64,000 bases of DNA from JAKAGZ01 sp963748105 (GCA_963748105.1 CAVVHP010000006.1:4217-68216); one strand, 5' to 3'; counted from the stretch's first letter, positions 18,988 through 29,092 are shown. Numbers and translations are program-made. Notes: generated by a model not told the origin, from the letters alone.

Positions 18988-19019
18988 TTTGCTAAACTTG
19001 GGCTTTAACCGTATATTTG
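18988..19019 (+). promoter_or_regulatory. Bacteroidota-type promoter for tRNA-Leu/tig/clpP
   Basis: TTTG at 18988-18991 and TATATTTG at 19012-19019 are separated by 20 bases. This fits the TTTG-N(19-21)-TAnnTTTG consensus recognised by the primary sigma factor of Bacteroidota. Transcription would start near 19026, about 70 bases upstream of the tRNA. The match is by eye only. Confidence 0.5.
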
Positions 19020-19097
19020 AAGCTAAATTGTTTTTAAAAAGTCTGGCTTTTGCGGTAAAACAAGCGTAAATGACAGCAGATTAAAATAAACAATTTT

Positions 19098-19179
19098 GCG
19101 AGAATGGCGGAATTGGCAGACGCGCTAGACTTAGGATCTAGTACCGAGAGGTGTCGGGGTTCGAGTCCCCGTTCTCGCA
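19098..19179 (+). tRNA. tRNA-Leu(UAG)
   Basis: The acceptor stem GCGAGAA pairs with TTCTCGC (19172-19178), followed by discriminator A. The anticodon stem CTAGA/TCTAG encloses a loop with TAG at 19132-19134, so the tRNA reads CUA and related Leu codons. A long variable arm (about 19142-19154) and the T-arm GGGGTTCGAGTCCCC are present. The 3' CCA is not encoded, so it needs the CCA-adding enzyme. It is followed after 34 bases by tig and probably shares its transcript. Confidence 0.97.
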
Positions 19180-19213
19180 CTCTTAAAAAACTAAAGACTT
19201 ATTTGAGGTAGAA

Positions 19214-20533
19214 TTGGACATCAAGATAAACGAAATAAACACGTCTGAGAAAGAAGTTGAAGCTACTTTCAGTTATGATGAAATTAAAAATGAGATAACA
19301 TCTGAAGTTCAAAAACAGACTAAAAACATTCAGTTGCCAGGATTTAGAAAAGGAAAAGTTCCTCTGCCAATGTTGAAAAAAATGTACGGCGATGCCCTGG
19401 AAATTGAAGCATCAGAAAAAGTTGCTAACAGTAAATTCTGGGATGTTGCTAAGGAAAAAGAATTAAATCCTATCGGACAACCTGTCTTGAAAGATATTAA
19501 ATTCAATCCCGGAAAGGACCTTTATTTTAAAGTTCAATATGAAACCTACCCGCAACTTGAAGTAAAAGATTATATAGGACAGGAAATTGAAATTCCTGAT
19601 TTCAAGGTTAAGGATGAAGATATTCAAAAAGAAGTAGAGTATATACTAAAAGCTAACAGTACAAAAGAAAAGGCAGAGGTAGTTGCCGATAGCAAAGATT
19701 ATGTGCTGGATGTAGAGATTACAAGACTCAATGAAAAAGGCGAAATATTCCCTGATTCAAAACCAGAAAAAATGCAGATAGACCTTTCAAACGATAATGT
19801 TCAAAAAGAGATTGTTGAAAACGCTAAGGGTAAAAGGACCGGTGAGTCTTTTAAATTTTCATTTAAAGATGAAAGAACAATTAAAGGCAAGGACGGAAAA
19901 GAAGAAAAAATAGATGAGACCTATTATTACAAAGCTGACATAAACGGAATTGAAAAAACGGTTTTCCCTGAACTTAATGAAGAACTTATCAAGAAAGTAA
20001 CAAAAGACAAAGTGAGGACAGAGGAACAATTAAGAGAAGAAATTAAAAAAGATATACAATCATTTTATGATCAGAAAACGGATGAAATGCTGAATAATAA
20101 GATGGTTTCCACAATCATAAAAAACAATGATTTTACTCCCCCAAGGACATTAGTAAATAATGTTCTCGGAGAACTCGTAAAACATGAAGAAGAGCACGCC
20201 AAGAAAGAAGGTTACAAAAAGTTCGACAAGATTGAAGCAGCAAAACAGTTAACTCCTAATGCTGAAAATGAGGTAAAATGGTATTTGCTGAAAAGTGAAA
20301 TTCAGAAAAAAGAAGAGTTAAAAGTTTCTGATGATGACCTTAAAGAATTAGCTGAAAAAGAAGCCGAAAAAACAGGCATTGCTGTAGATAAGCTGATTAA
20401 TTATTATAAATCATCTAACTTTGGTGAGAAATTAATCGACAAGAAATTATTTGATTTCTTTAAGGAAAAAAATACAATTAAAAAAGTAGATCCTGAAAAA
20501 TTAGCAAAAACTGAAAACAAGGAGTCTAAATGA
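19214..20533 (+). CDS. tig: trigger factor, ribosome-associated chaperone
   Basis: The 439-residue protein starts at TTG 19214, with GAGGTA 4-9 bases upstream. The N-terminal ribosome-binding domain has the signature GFRKGKVP (about residues 44-51). The middle PPIase-like domain (about 150-250) and the highly charged C-terminal helical arms follow. It binds nascent chains at the ribosome exit tunnel and delays misfolding. The middle domain has a lineage-specific Lys-rich loop near residue 235. It overlaps clpP by four bases (ATGA), the common tig-clpP arrangement, although clpX does not follow here. Confidence 0.95.
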   Translation: MDIKINEINTSEKEVEATFSYDEIKNEITSEVQKQTKNIQLPGFRKGKVPLPMLKKMYGDALEIEASEKVANSKFWDVAKEKELNPIGQPVLKDIKFNPGKDLYFKVQYETYPQLEVKDYIGQEIEIPDFKVKDEDIQKEVEYILKANSTKEKAEVVADSKDYVLDVEITRLNEKGEIFPDSKPEKMQIDLSNDNVQKEIVENAKGKRTGESFKFSFKDERTIKGKDGKEEKIDETYYYKADINGIEKTVFPELNEELIKKVTKDKVRTEEQLREEIKKDIQSFYDQKTDEMLNNKMVSTIIKNNDFTPPRTLVNNVLGELVKHEEEHAKKEGYKKFDKIEAAKQLTPNAENEVKWYLLKSEIQKKEELKVSDDDLKELAEKEAEKTGIAVDKLINYYKSSNFGEKLIDKKLFDFFKEKNTIKKVDPEKLAKTENKESK

Positions 20534-21156
20534 GCAAGAATAATGAAATTTACGGCCAGTTAGTCCCTTACGTAATTGAGCAAACAGGGCGCGGTGAAAG
20601 AGGCATGGATATTTTTTCCCGCCTCTTAAGGGAAAGAATTATCTTTGTAGGTACCGCAATTGATGATCACGTTGCAAGTCTTATTATTGCCCAATTAATA
20701 TTCCTGGAAGCTGAAGACGCCGAAAAAGACATTAACCTTTATGTTAATTCGCCGGGCGGAAGCGTTACGGCCGGACTAGCAATTTACGACACTATGAAAT
20801 ACATCAAACCCGATGTTGCTACAATTTGTGTCGGAATGGCGGCAAGCATGGGTGCCATTCTGCTGGCGGGCGGCGCTGCAGGAAAAAGAACTTCTCTTCC
20901 AAACTCTAAAATCATGATTCACCAGCCGTGGGTCGGAGGATTACAGGGCCAGACAACCGACATAGAAATTCACGCAAAGGAAATGCTTAAAACTCGTGAG
21001 ACACTCTACAAAATTCTTGTTGAGCACACAGGTAAAACCATGGATCAGATTACAAAGGATTGTGACAGAGATTATTTCCTGACTGCTGAAGAAGCAAAAA
21101 AATATAAATTGATCGATAACATACTGGAAAAAAGAGTCACACTCGATAAGAAATAA
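20530..21156 (+). CDS. clpP: ATP-dependent Clp protease proteolytic subunit
   Basis: The 208-residue serine peptidase has Ser106 in GMAASMG, His131 in MIHQP and an Asp at about 181 in DRDYFL, a complete catalytic triad. The 7-residue axial pore area and SPGGSV oxyanion region are present. It forms the tetradecameric barrel of the Clp protease and needs an AAA+ partner such as ClpX or ClpA. Its ATG overlaps the tig stop by four bases. It is closed by a strong terminator 8 bases beyond its stop, so clpX, if present, is elsewhere. Confidence 0.97.
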   Translation: MSKNNEIYGQLVPYVIEQTGRGERGMDIFSRLLRERIIFVGTAIDDHVASLIIAQLIFLEAEDAEKDINLYVNSPGGSVTAGLAIYDTMKYIKPDVATICVGMAASMGAILLAGGAAGKRTSLPNSKIMIHQPWVGGLQGQTTDIEIHAKEMLKTRETLYKILVEHTGKTMDQITKDCDRDYFLTAEEAKKYKLIDNILEKRVTLDKK

Positions 21157-21163
21157 AAATTCT

Positions 21164-21195
21164 AAAAAGGACCGGTTTTTCCCGGTCCTTTTTTT
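21164..21195 (+). terminator. rho-independent terminator after clpP
   Basis: A 7-bp GC-rich stem GGACCGG/CCGGTCC (21169-21175 and 21182-21188) with a 6-base T-rich loop is followed by seven T residues. Upstream A residues extend the pairing into the T tract. It closes the tRNA-Leu/tig/clpP transcript. Confidence 0.9.
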
Positions 21196-21293
21196 ACCCC
21201 CTCCCCGCTTAAATAGTACGCTAAAATTTCTTCCTTGCATTACTGAACATTTGTAATAATATTGCAATTAATAACCCAAAACAAAGAAAATAT

Positions 21294-22392
21294 ATGATTG
21301 GTATCAGGTTTACGGATTTTAAACCTCAGGACCCCGGAAGGAAAAAATTTGAGGATTTGCTCAATATTTTTCTTCAGCTCCTTACAATTTCTTCCGGGGA
21401 CGTAGCGCAGGCAATGGACTGGATGAACCAGATTGACCGGAAGTACAGCCTTACCGGTGATGATTACGGCATGGGTGATTTTATAGACGAGATGAAGGAG
21501 AAAGGCTACCTCCGCGAAGACGAAGAAAATGACAGGCTTATAATTACCTCAAAAAGCGAGCAGTCAATAAGAAAGCAGGCGCTCGAGGAAATCTTCGGCA
21601 AACTGAAAAAATCCACCCGCGGAAATCACCGAACTCCGCACACCGGGCTTGGTGATGAGGCCACCTCCGACAGACGTGAATATTATTTCGGAGATTCAAT
21701 GGACCAGATTGATATGACTGATTCAATCAGGAACGCCCAGATTAACCATGGACTTGACGATTTCAAATTGACGGAAAATGACCTGGAAGTGGAGGAGCGG
21801 GATTTCAAAGCGCTTACTTCGACCGTTTTAATGATTGATATTTCTCATTCGATGATCCTTTACGGAGAGGACAGGATAACACCCGCAAAGAAAGTAGCAA
21901 TGGCTCTATCGGAATTAATACAAGAGAAAATATCCAAAAGATACTCTCGACATCATCGTATTCGGAAACGACGCGTGGCCGATTGAAATTAAAGACCTCC
22001 CCTATCTGAATGTCGGTCCCTATCATACAAATACGGTGGCCGGACTGGAACTGGCCGTTGATATACTGAGGCGGAGGAAAACTTCGAACAAACAGATTTT
22101 TATGATTACCGACGGAAAACCAACCTGTCTGAAAACCGGCATTAAATATTATAAAAACAGTTTCGGACTCGACAGGAAAATTATGAATAAAACGCTCGAC
22201 CAGGCATCGAGATGCAGGAAACTCGGAATACCGGTAACTACCTTCATGATCGCACGTGATCCTTACCTGCAGAGGTTTGTCCGTGAATTTACTCAAACAA
22301 ACAACGGCAGGGCATTTTACAGCAACCTGAACGGGCTTGGCGACTATATTTTTGAAGACTATATTAGAAACAGGCGCAAGCGCGTTAAATAA
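21294..22392 (+). pseudogene. VWA-domain protein, interrupted by a +1 frameshift in an A4 run
   Basis: The first frame has an N-terminal helical domain and the start of a von Willebrand factor A domain with the MIDAS motif DISHS (about residues 182-186). It then runs out of frame after LIQEK. In the next frame the domain continues as YPKDTLDIIVFGNDAWP, then MITDGKPT and IPVTTFMIA. Deleting one A from the AAAA at 21927-21930 gives one protein of about 365 residues. VWA proteins with this layout work with MoxR-type ATPases, as the one encoded next. A MIDAS role in metal-dependent binding is inferred. If real, the frameshift removes the second half of the domain. Confidence 0.75.
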
Positions 22393-22445
22393 AAGATCCA
22401 CCCGGATAATTTTAATAAGATTTATGAACAGGAGAATTAAATACA

Positions 22446-23966
22446 ATGAACTATACTGAGATAACCACACTTGGCGAGTTAAAGAAATCCGGGTATAAAT
22501 CCCGCTCGATAAAAAATGAGCTCAGGGAAAACCTGATTGACAGTCTGAAGAACAACCGGAACCCGTTCGAGGGAATTCTGGGATTCGATGACACGGTAAT
22601 TCCCGACATCCAGACCGCGATACTTTCGCGGCATAATATTATTCTTCTGGGTCTTAGAGGACAGGCAAAGACAAGAATCGCAAGGCTAATGATAAATCTT
22701 CTTGACGAATACATTCCAGTAATTGAAGGTACCGATTTAAATGACGATCCTTTATCACCTCTTTCAAGAATCGGGCACGACCTCGTCAAAAAAAACGGGG
22801 ACAATACAAGAATTAAATGGATGCACAGATCGGAAAGGTATACGGAAAAACTTGCCACGCCCGATGTATCGGTTGCCGATCTTATCGGCGACGTTGACCC
22901 GATAAAGGCCGCCGCTTTAAAACTTCCGTATTCCGATGAGAGAGTAATTCACTTCGGACTTATCCCCCGCTCGCACCGTTCGATTTTCGTGATCAACGAG
23001 CTTCCCGACCTGCAGGCGAGGATACAGGTTGCCCTTTTTAACATTTTACAGGAATCAGATATACAAATCCGCGGATTTAAAATCAGGCTCCCCCTTGATA
23101 TCCAGTTTGTCTTCACCGCAAATCCCGAGGATTACACCAACAGGGGATCGATTGTAACACCGCTGAAGGACAGGATTGACAGCCAGATACTCACTCACTA
23201 CCCGAAGGACGCCCTCACTTCCAAAATGATCACAATGCAGGAATCAGTTATCACTAAAGAACAGAGTGAAACCGTGCACGTAAATGAGCTGCTGAAGGAT
23301 CTTGTTGAACAGATTGCCATACACGCGCGGGAGAGCGAATACATAGATTCCAAAAGCGGGGTATCGGCCCGACTCACGATTTCCGCATATGAAAACCTGG
23401 TAAGCACAGCCGAAAGAAGAAGAATAATTACGGACGATAAACGCACAAGCGCCCGGATTTCCGATCTGTACGGAATTATTCCGGCCATTACCGGCAAGGT
23501 GGAACTGGTTTACGAAGGAGAGCAGGAAGGCCCTTTTAAAGTGGCAAATATACTGATAGGCAAATCGATAAAAACGCTGTTTGAGAGCTACTTCCCCACC
23601 CCGGATGAGATCAAGAAAGGTGAAGGTAAGAACATTTATGCAAATACTATCGGCTGGTTCAGCAAGGGGAATCAGCTCGACCTTTTGAATAATGTATCCA
23701 ATAAAGAATATGAAAAAATTCTTACAAACGTGCCCGGACTTAAAGAGATTATTGATGAAATATTTCCGGACACAGACAAAGCGGACGGGCTCTTATTCAT
23801 GGAATTCCTGCTTCACGGGTTGTCTGAATATTCTTTATTGAGCAAATTCAGGCTGGAAAAAGGCCTGCAATTTAAGGATATGCTAAGCTCAATGTTTACT
23901 ATGCCCTCTTCCGACGAGGATGACGAAGGATTTAATGATGTTGACCGGGATGATAAATATATTTAA
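22446..23966 (+). CDS. MoxR/magnesium-chelatase-like AAA+ ATPase
   Basis: The 506-residue protein has an AAA+ core resembling MoxR and the BchI subunit of magnesium chelatase. Walker A is degenerate (GLRGQAKT, Ala where Gly is usual) and Walker B ends in INE rather than DE. Sensor 1 reads FTANPEDY near residue 222. The C-terminal 200 residues are helical and end in an acidic tail (SSDEDDEGFNDVD). It is transcribed 54 bases after the VWA gene, and such pairs act as chaperone-like machines that insert cofactors or mature complexes. Substrate and cofactor are unknown here. The Walker changes leave ATP hydrolysis uncertain. Confidence 0.8.
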   Translation: MNYTEITTLGELKKSGYKSRSIKNELRENLIDSLKNNRNPFEGILGFDDTVIPDIQTAILSRHNIILLGLRGQAKTRIARLMINLLDEYIPVIEGTDLNDDPLSPLSRIGHDLVKKNGDNTRIKWMHRSERYTEKLATPDVSVADLIGDVDPIKAAALKLPYSDERVIHFGLIPRSHRSIFVINELPDLQARIQVALFNILQESDIQIRGFKIRLPLDIQFVFTANPEDYTNRGSIVTPLKDRIDSQILTHYPKDALTSKMITMQESVITKEQSETVHVNELLKDLVEQIAIHARESEYIDSKSGVSARLTISAYENLVSTAERRRIITDDKRTSARISDLYGIIPAITGKVELVYEGEQEGPFKVANILIGKSIKTLFESYFPTPDEIKKGEGKNIYANTIGWFSKGNQLDLLNNVSNKEYEKILTNVPGLKEIIDEIFPDTDKADGLLFMEFLLHGLSEYSLLSKFRLEKGLQFKDMLSSMFTMPSSDEDDEGFNDVDRDDKYI

Positions 23967-24006
23967 TATATTATTTAATTAATTTTTAATTCCGGATTCC
24001 TGTTAT

Positions 24007-26193
24007 ATGACTAAATACCTGATCCTAATTATTGCTTTTATTGCCCTGTTCCAGCTTGAATTATTTCCGCAGACTCAAAATGTTTCAAATTTCCGTTATA
24101 TTTCCCCTGTACCGGGCTCTAACCTGGTTACACCGCAAACCAATATAATTATCAGACCGTGGGAAGCTTTAGCCCCTTTTAATCTAAATGACACGACAAT
24201 ATTAATAGTAAACGGGAGTATTTCAGGCCCCCATACCGGAAAGTTCTACCTGACCGAAGATTCAAAAACACTGGTATTCCAGCCGGACCAGCCGTTTAGC
24301 TCGGGCGAGAGTGTCTCGGTTCATTTGAATGATTCTTTGAGGACTCAATCGGGAAAAAACGTCGGCACCCTCGATTTTAATTTTAATATCACGAGCGATA
24401 ATGGGTGTGAGATTTTACTGAACTCTAAATCAAATTCCTGGCTGCCGGGAAATCAGGCTTCATCAAATAAATCCAACAATACAGCCGCGGCAGACACATC
24501 TTTGTTATATCCCCCGGATTTTCCGGAGATTAAGGCTGTAAACCCTTCTGATACTTATAAACCGGAACAAGGGTACTATTTCCTCTCCCTTAACCAATTT
24601 GAAAGTAATTTTCTTACAATTTTAAATAATAATGGCATCCCAATATTTATAAAAAGAGAACAAAGTCCTGTTTATAATTTTGAAATTCAGCCCAACGGAT
24701 TGCTTACCTACTATCTGAAAAATGATAGCACAAGTAAATTTTACGGTCTTGACAGCCTTTACGCGGTAGTTGATAGTTTTTATACCGGTAATGGTCTTTA
24801 CACCGACTTTCACGACCTGCAGGTGCTGCCGGACGGGCACGCATTTATGCTTGCTTATGACAGCCAACCCGTTCAAATGGATTCGGTTGTTGAAACCCGG
24901 AAAGACACTGCGTGTCTTACAGGCTGTGTTATACAGGAAATAGACAAAAGCAAAAATGTTATATGGCAATGGAGAAGCTGGGATCATTACAAGATAACAG
25001 ATTCTGAATATGATCTTTATCAAAATAATATTCCTTACTGTCATATAAACTCGATAGATATACCTGACGATACAACCGCGATACTTTCTACCAGATATTT
25101 CAATGAAGTTACAAAAATCAACAGGATTACCGGGGATATTATCTGGAGATTTGGCGGGAAAAATAATCAATTCAATCTTCCAGGATCAGAACCCGCATTC
25201 GAATATCAGCACGACGCAAGATATATCGGCAACGGTTATTATACCTTATATGATAATACTCCTCCATTGTCCGGGAAATATTCCAGGGGAGTTATTTATC
25301 ATCTTGATCCTGCAAATAAAACAGGGTCTTTGGTAAAAGAATTTTATAGGGATCCCGGATTAATGGGACATAATATGGGAAATTTCCAGGTAACCCAAAA
25401 CGGGAGTGCAGTAATCGGTTGGGGCAATATCGGGGCCGATTCAATCAGCGGTAAATATATATTTACTGAATATGCTCAAACTGCCCCAAATTATGCTTCT
25501 TTTGTCAATGTCAATGATGTTACATTGAGGAGTCCCACCTTTGTATTTAGTTACCGCGCTGTTAAATTTCCGTGGAAAACAGAATTAATAACTCCGTATA
25601 AAAGTTCGCTGGAATTTTCCAAAGGTTCAAAGAGTCCAATAACGGAGAATTTTAAGATTCAGAACAAAGGGAATGTTCAGCTGAACATAGCGGGAGTTTA
25701 TATCAAAGATTCCCGTTTCCAGGCTCCGGGTTCATTCCCTGTAAAATTTGAACCGGGATCTGAAGCAACCCTCCAGATAACATTCACTACTGAAGATACA
25801 ATGAGTGTAATAGATACAGCCTATGTAGTAATAAGGAATAACGATTCGACAATGATGGTCAACCTGCCGATAATATTGAACGGCAATTCAAGTACCACCC
25901 CAATTGAAGGAAATAAATCAAGTTTGCCAAAAATGTTTACTTTATCGCAGAACTACCCGAACCCGTTTAATCCCTCAACAATTATTGAGTATTCCATTCC
26001 TTCAAACCAGTTCGTTACAATAAAAATTTACGATATACTCGGGCGATTGGTCAAAACACTGGTAAGCGAAGAAAAACCTGCTGGAAATTACCGCGTGAAA
26101 TTTAACTCCTCAAATTTTTCAAATGGAGTATATTTTTATAAATTAACCGCGGGCAATTTTACAAGTGTGAGAAAAATGATTCTGCTAAAATAA
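24007..26193 (+). CDS. secreted arylsulfotransferase-like beta-propeller protein with T9SS sorting signal
   Basis: The 728-residue protein has a signal peptide (ending near LELFPQ) and an Ig-like N-terminal region. Its central propeller carries motifs HDLQVLPDGH, CHINSIDIPDD, INRITGDIIWRFGG and QHDARYI, characteristic of the arylsulfotransferase (ASST) family. A Hydin-like Ig domain follows (about 535-625), then a C-terminal T9SS type A signal (NYPNPFNPST... to the end). It should be exported and surface attached. The ASST reaction, sulfate transfer between phenols, is known for the family, but the catalytic His cannot be assigned by eye, so activity is inferred. It is a paralogue of the next gene. 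Confidence 0.8.
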   Translation: MTKYLILIIAFIALFQLELFPQTQNVSNFRYISPVPGSNLVTPQTNIIIRPWEALAPFNLNDTTILIVNGSISGPHTGKFYLTEDSKTLVFQPDQPFSSGESVSVHLNDSLRTQSGKNVGTLDFNFNITSDNGCEILLNSKSNSWLPGNQASSNKSNNTAAADTSLLYPPDFPEIKAVNPSDTYKPEQGYYFLSLNQFESNFLTILNNNGIPIFIKREQSPVYNFEIQPNGLLTYYLKNDSTSKFYGLDSLYAVVDSFYTGNGLYTDFHDLQVLPDGHAFMLAYDSQPVQMDSVVETRKDTACLTGCVIQEIDKSKNVIWQWRSWDHYKITDSEYDLYQNNIPYCHINSIDIPDDTTAILSTRYFNEVTKINRITGDIIWRFGGKNNQFNLPGSEPAFEYQHDARYIGNGYYTLYDNTPPLSGKYSRGVIYHLDPANKTGSLVKEFYRDPGLMGHNMGNFQVTQNGSAVIGWGNIGADSISGKYIFTEYAQTAPNYASFVNVNDVTLRSPTFVFSYRAVKFPWKTELITPYKSSLEFSKGSKSPITENFKIQNKGNVQLNIAGVYIKDSRFQAPGSFPVKFEPGSEATLQITFTTEDTMSVIDTAYVVIRNNDSTMMVNLPIILNGNSSTTPIEGNKSSLPKMFTLSQNYPNPFNPSTIIEYSIPSNQFVTIKIYDILGRLVKTLVSEEKPAGNYRVKFNSSNFSNGVYFYKLTAGNFTSVRKMILLK

Positions 26194-26209
26194 AACCGGA
26201 GCCAAAAGC

Positions 26210-29092
26210 ATGAAAAACTTTACAATTATAATTTTACTGATTTTATCAGCCACGATGATTTCCTATGCTCAATCTGGCGAATACAATACCGGCAAATTCC
26301 AGTACCTGATGCCGAAACCGGGTTCACAATTTATAAATCCCGGAAATAACATTGTAATTAGGCAAGGGGTCATATTGCAGGACACAGATTTTTCAGGAGG
26401 AAATTTCCTCGAAGTTACGGGAAGTTTAAGCGGAAAACATGAAGGACGATGTTATCTTTCCGATGACCATAAATCACTTGTCTATCTCCCCTCAGTTCCA
26501 TTCTCGCTCGGAGAAAAGGTTACCGTTAAGCTAAAGGAAGGAATAAGAACAGCCGCCGGTGAGAACATTGGCTCTCTCGAATTTAATTTCTACATAACTA
26601 AAACAGAACCACTTGGCTCCACAGAAAAAAGTGAAAATATTTCAGGAAAGACTGCATCGCATGCTGCCCCTTTAACCGTAATGTCTGCAAAAGACCTGCC
26701 GGCCGATTTTCCGGAATTTAAAATAGATACTGTAAACAACCCCGCACCCGGCAATATATTTTTCGCTAATAAGTCGGCAGCATTTGGCCTCACATACGGA
26801 AATTACTTGATAATAGCGGACAATAGTGGTAATGTAGTAAAGACGGCCAAGTTCGATTCGCCTGAATCAAATTTCAGGGTACTGCCAAACGGCGAGTTAA
26901 TGACTTCCGAAAACGGCAGGCATTTAATTCTTGATGCAAACCTTGCACCCGTCGATACATTCAAATGTGGCAATGGATATACAGCGGATTCACATGATTT
27001 CCTCCTTCTCCCGAACGGGCACGCTCTTCTTTTTGCAAAAGATCCCCAACCGGTTGATATGAGCAAAATTGTACCGGGCGGTAGACCCGACGCGATTGTC
27101 ACAGGTGCAGTAGTCCAGGAACTTGACGCTTCGAAAAACGTTATATTCCAGTGGAGAACATTCGACTATATACCCATTACAAATTCATATTACGACCTTA
27201 CTCAGAATTCAATTCCTTACGTCCACGGTAATGCTCTGGATGTGGATAATGACGGTAATATTCTCTTCTCCCTAAGATATTGCTCTGCCATTGTAAAAAT
27301 TAACCGGAAAACAGGTAACCTGGACTGGACTCTCGGAGGGAAAGGCAACCAGTTTACATTTTACGGCGAACATTCGGAAAACCAACCGACATATTTTTCA
27401 AACCAGCATAATATTCTGGTGCTGCCACACGAGCACATACTTATGTTTGATAACGGTGATCAGCACCCTGACCACTATTCGCGCGGAGTCGAATACGTTC
27501 TGGATGAAGCAAATAAAAAGGCAACGATGGTATGGGAATTTGATCACGGCCGGAGCATTTATACCAGTTCAGGAGGATCAATACAGAGACTGCCTGGCGG
27601 CAATACACTAATCGGATGGAGCAGACCCCCGTCTGACACAACTAAATATCACCCGATATTTACTGAAGTTAATGACACGACAATTGTTCAGGAATATTCT
27701 TTCAAGGCTACTAACAAGCTGTTCTCTTACAGGGTTTATAAATACCCATGGCCAGTGCTGCAGCCGGAATATTCTTACATTTTATATTCACCGTTACAGG
27801 GCAATACCTATCCCAATCCCACAAATGTTAATGATACTGCGAAAATCGGTATTCATACAAATTTTGAAACCCTTACACCGGGCGGTTATGCTGAATATTA
27901 TGTTAAACGATATAATTATTCACCAATGAATCCAACGTTTGCGACTGACGCTCCGGTTGTATTTCCATATTATTTTAACATAGACCATGACGGGGGTATC
28001 ACTTACTATAAAGGCAAGATTATTGTTGAATTGAAATATTTCCCGGGCATTACTGACTCAAGCGATGTTAAAATCTATGCAAGGCCGAAAAATGGAGGTG
28101 ATTTTGTTCCTCTCAGCACAAGTTTCGATGGAAATTACCCTAATCTTGGCCGGGTATTAAAAGCTGATGTAGACAATAATTCCGGAGATTTCCTCTTTGC
28201 TCTTCCAAGATCTGTTGATTCAGCTTATGCGCCTGCTCCTTTTTCTCCTGCTGACAGTATGTACGTAGATGGTACAAAGCCAGTGGAGTTCAGCTGGGGC
28301 GTTAAGGGAATCGCGCAAAGTTTCCGAATTCAAATCGCAACTGACGGTGCGTTTACAAGCCTGGTAAAGGATACAACCATGATTGGAGCAACCAGATTTA
28401 CCGACAGCACGTTGAGCAACAACAAACATTATTTCTGGCGTGTCAGCATGTCAAATTCAAAAGGAACGAGTGATTGGTCGCCAATTTTTAATGTATTCAC
28501 AGCCTCCCCCTTCCTTAATATGAAATACCCTGATGGTGGTGAAACGGTTCTGACAGATACTACTTTAATTATCAGGTGGGATGATAATATTTCGGATAAA
28601 GTTAGTATTCAATTGTATTATAAGGACACGCTTTTTACCACTATTGACTCGTCAATAGTATCCGCAACAAATGCATACGCATGGTTCGTTCCCAATTCCC
28701 TGAAGGAAGGTGATGGGTATAAAATAAAGGTCAGCAGTATATCTGACACGAGCCTCCATTCAATGAGCGCAGCTTCATTTTCAATTGATAATCCAACAGG
28801 TTTGGAAAACTCGAACAGCACAATTCCGGCCGAGTATAGTCTGAGACAAAACTACCCTAACCCGTTTAACCCCTCAACAACAATTGAATTTTCGATTCCG
28901 AACAGGTCCATGGTTACATTGAAGGTTTATGATCTGCTGGGCAGAGAAGTTCAGACACTTGTGAATGAAGAAAAACCGGTTGGTAATTACAGGGTGAATT
29001 TTAACGCGTCAAACCTGGCCAGCGGTGTGTATTTTTACAGGATAACGGCGGGAAGTTTTAATATGACGAGGAAATTAATAGTTCTGAAATAA
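26210..29092 (+). CDS. secreted arylsulfotransferase-like beta-propeller protein, larger paralogue
   Basis: The 960-residue protein begins with a signal peptide (cleavage after MISYAQ or similar) and has the same N-terminal and ASST propeller regions as its upstream neighbour: HDFLLLPNGH, VHGNALDVDNDGN, INRKTGNLDWTLGG, QHNILVLPHEH. It adds two Ig-like domains (fibronectin III-like at about 690-780 and a Kre9/Knh1-like one at about 785-860) before the NYPNPFNPSTT sorting signal. It starts 16 bases after the preceding stop, so the two form one operon. Signals of tandem duplication followed by domain gain are clear. Function as for the paralogue: surface sulfotransferase-like or propeller-binding protein. 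Confidence 0.8.
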   Translation: MKNFTIIILLILSATMISYAQSGEYNTGKFQYLMPKPGSQFINPGNNIVIRQGVILQDTDFSGGNFLEVTGSLSGKHEGRCYLSDDHKSLVYLPSVPFSLGEKVTVKLKEGIRTAAGENIGSLEFNFYITKTEPLGSTEKSENISGKTASHAAPLTVMSAKDLPADFPEFKIDTVNNPAPGNIFFANKSAAFGLTYGNYLIIADNSGNVVKTAKFDSPESNFRVLPNGELMTSENGRHLILDANLAPVDTFKCGNGYTADSHDFLLLPNGHALLFAKDPQPVDMSKIVPGGRPDAIVTGAVVQELDASKNVIFQWRTFDYIPITNSYYDLTQNSIPYVHGNALDVDNDGNILFSLRYCSAIVKINRKTGNLDWTLGGKGNQFTFYGEHSENQPTYFSNQHNILVLPHEHILMFDNGDQHPDHYSRGVEYVLDEANKKATMVWEFDHGRSIYTSSGGSIQRLPGGNTLIGWSRPPSDTTKYHPIFTEVNDTTIVQEYSFKATNKLFSYRVYKYPWPVLQPEYSYILYSPLQGNTYPNPTNVNDTAKIGIHTNFETLTPGGYAEYYVKRYNYSPMNPTFATDAPVVFPYYFNIDHDGGITYYKGKIIVELKYFPGITDSSDVKIYARPKNGGDFVPLSTSFDGNYPNLGRVLKADVDNNSGDFLFALPRSVDSAYAPAPFSPADSMYVDGTKPVEFSWGVKGIAQSFRIQIATDGAFTSLVKDTTMIGATRFTDSTLSNNKHYFWRVSMSNSKGTSDWSPIFNVFTASPFLNMKYPDGGETVLTDTTLIIRWDDNISDKVSIQLYYKDTLFTTIDSSIVSATNAYAWFVPNSLKEGDGYKIKVSSISDTSLHSMSAASFSIDNPTGLENSNSTIPAEYSLRQNYPNPFNPSTTIEFSIPNRSMVTLKVYDLLGREVQTLVNEEKPVGNYRVNFNASNLASGVYFYRITAGSFNMTRKLIVLK

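Noticed and set aside
20941..21267. Minus-strand open frame across the clpP end and terminator
   Set aside because: It overlaps an intact clpP and the terminator; no family resemblance and no ribosome binding site.
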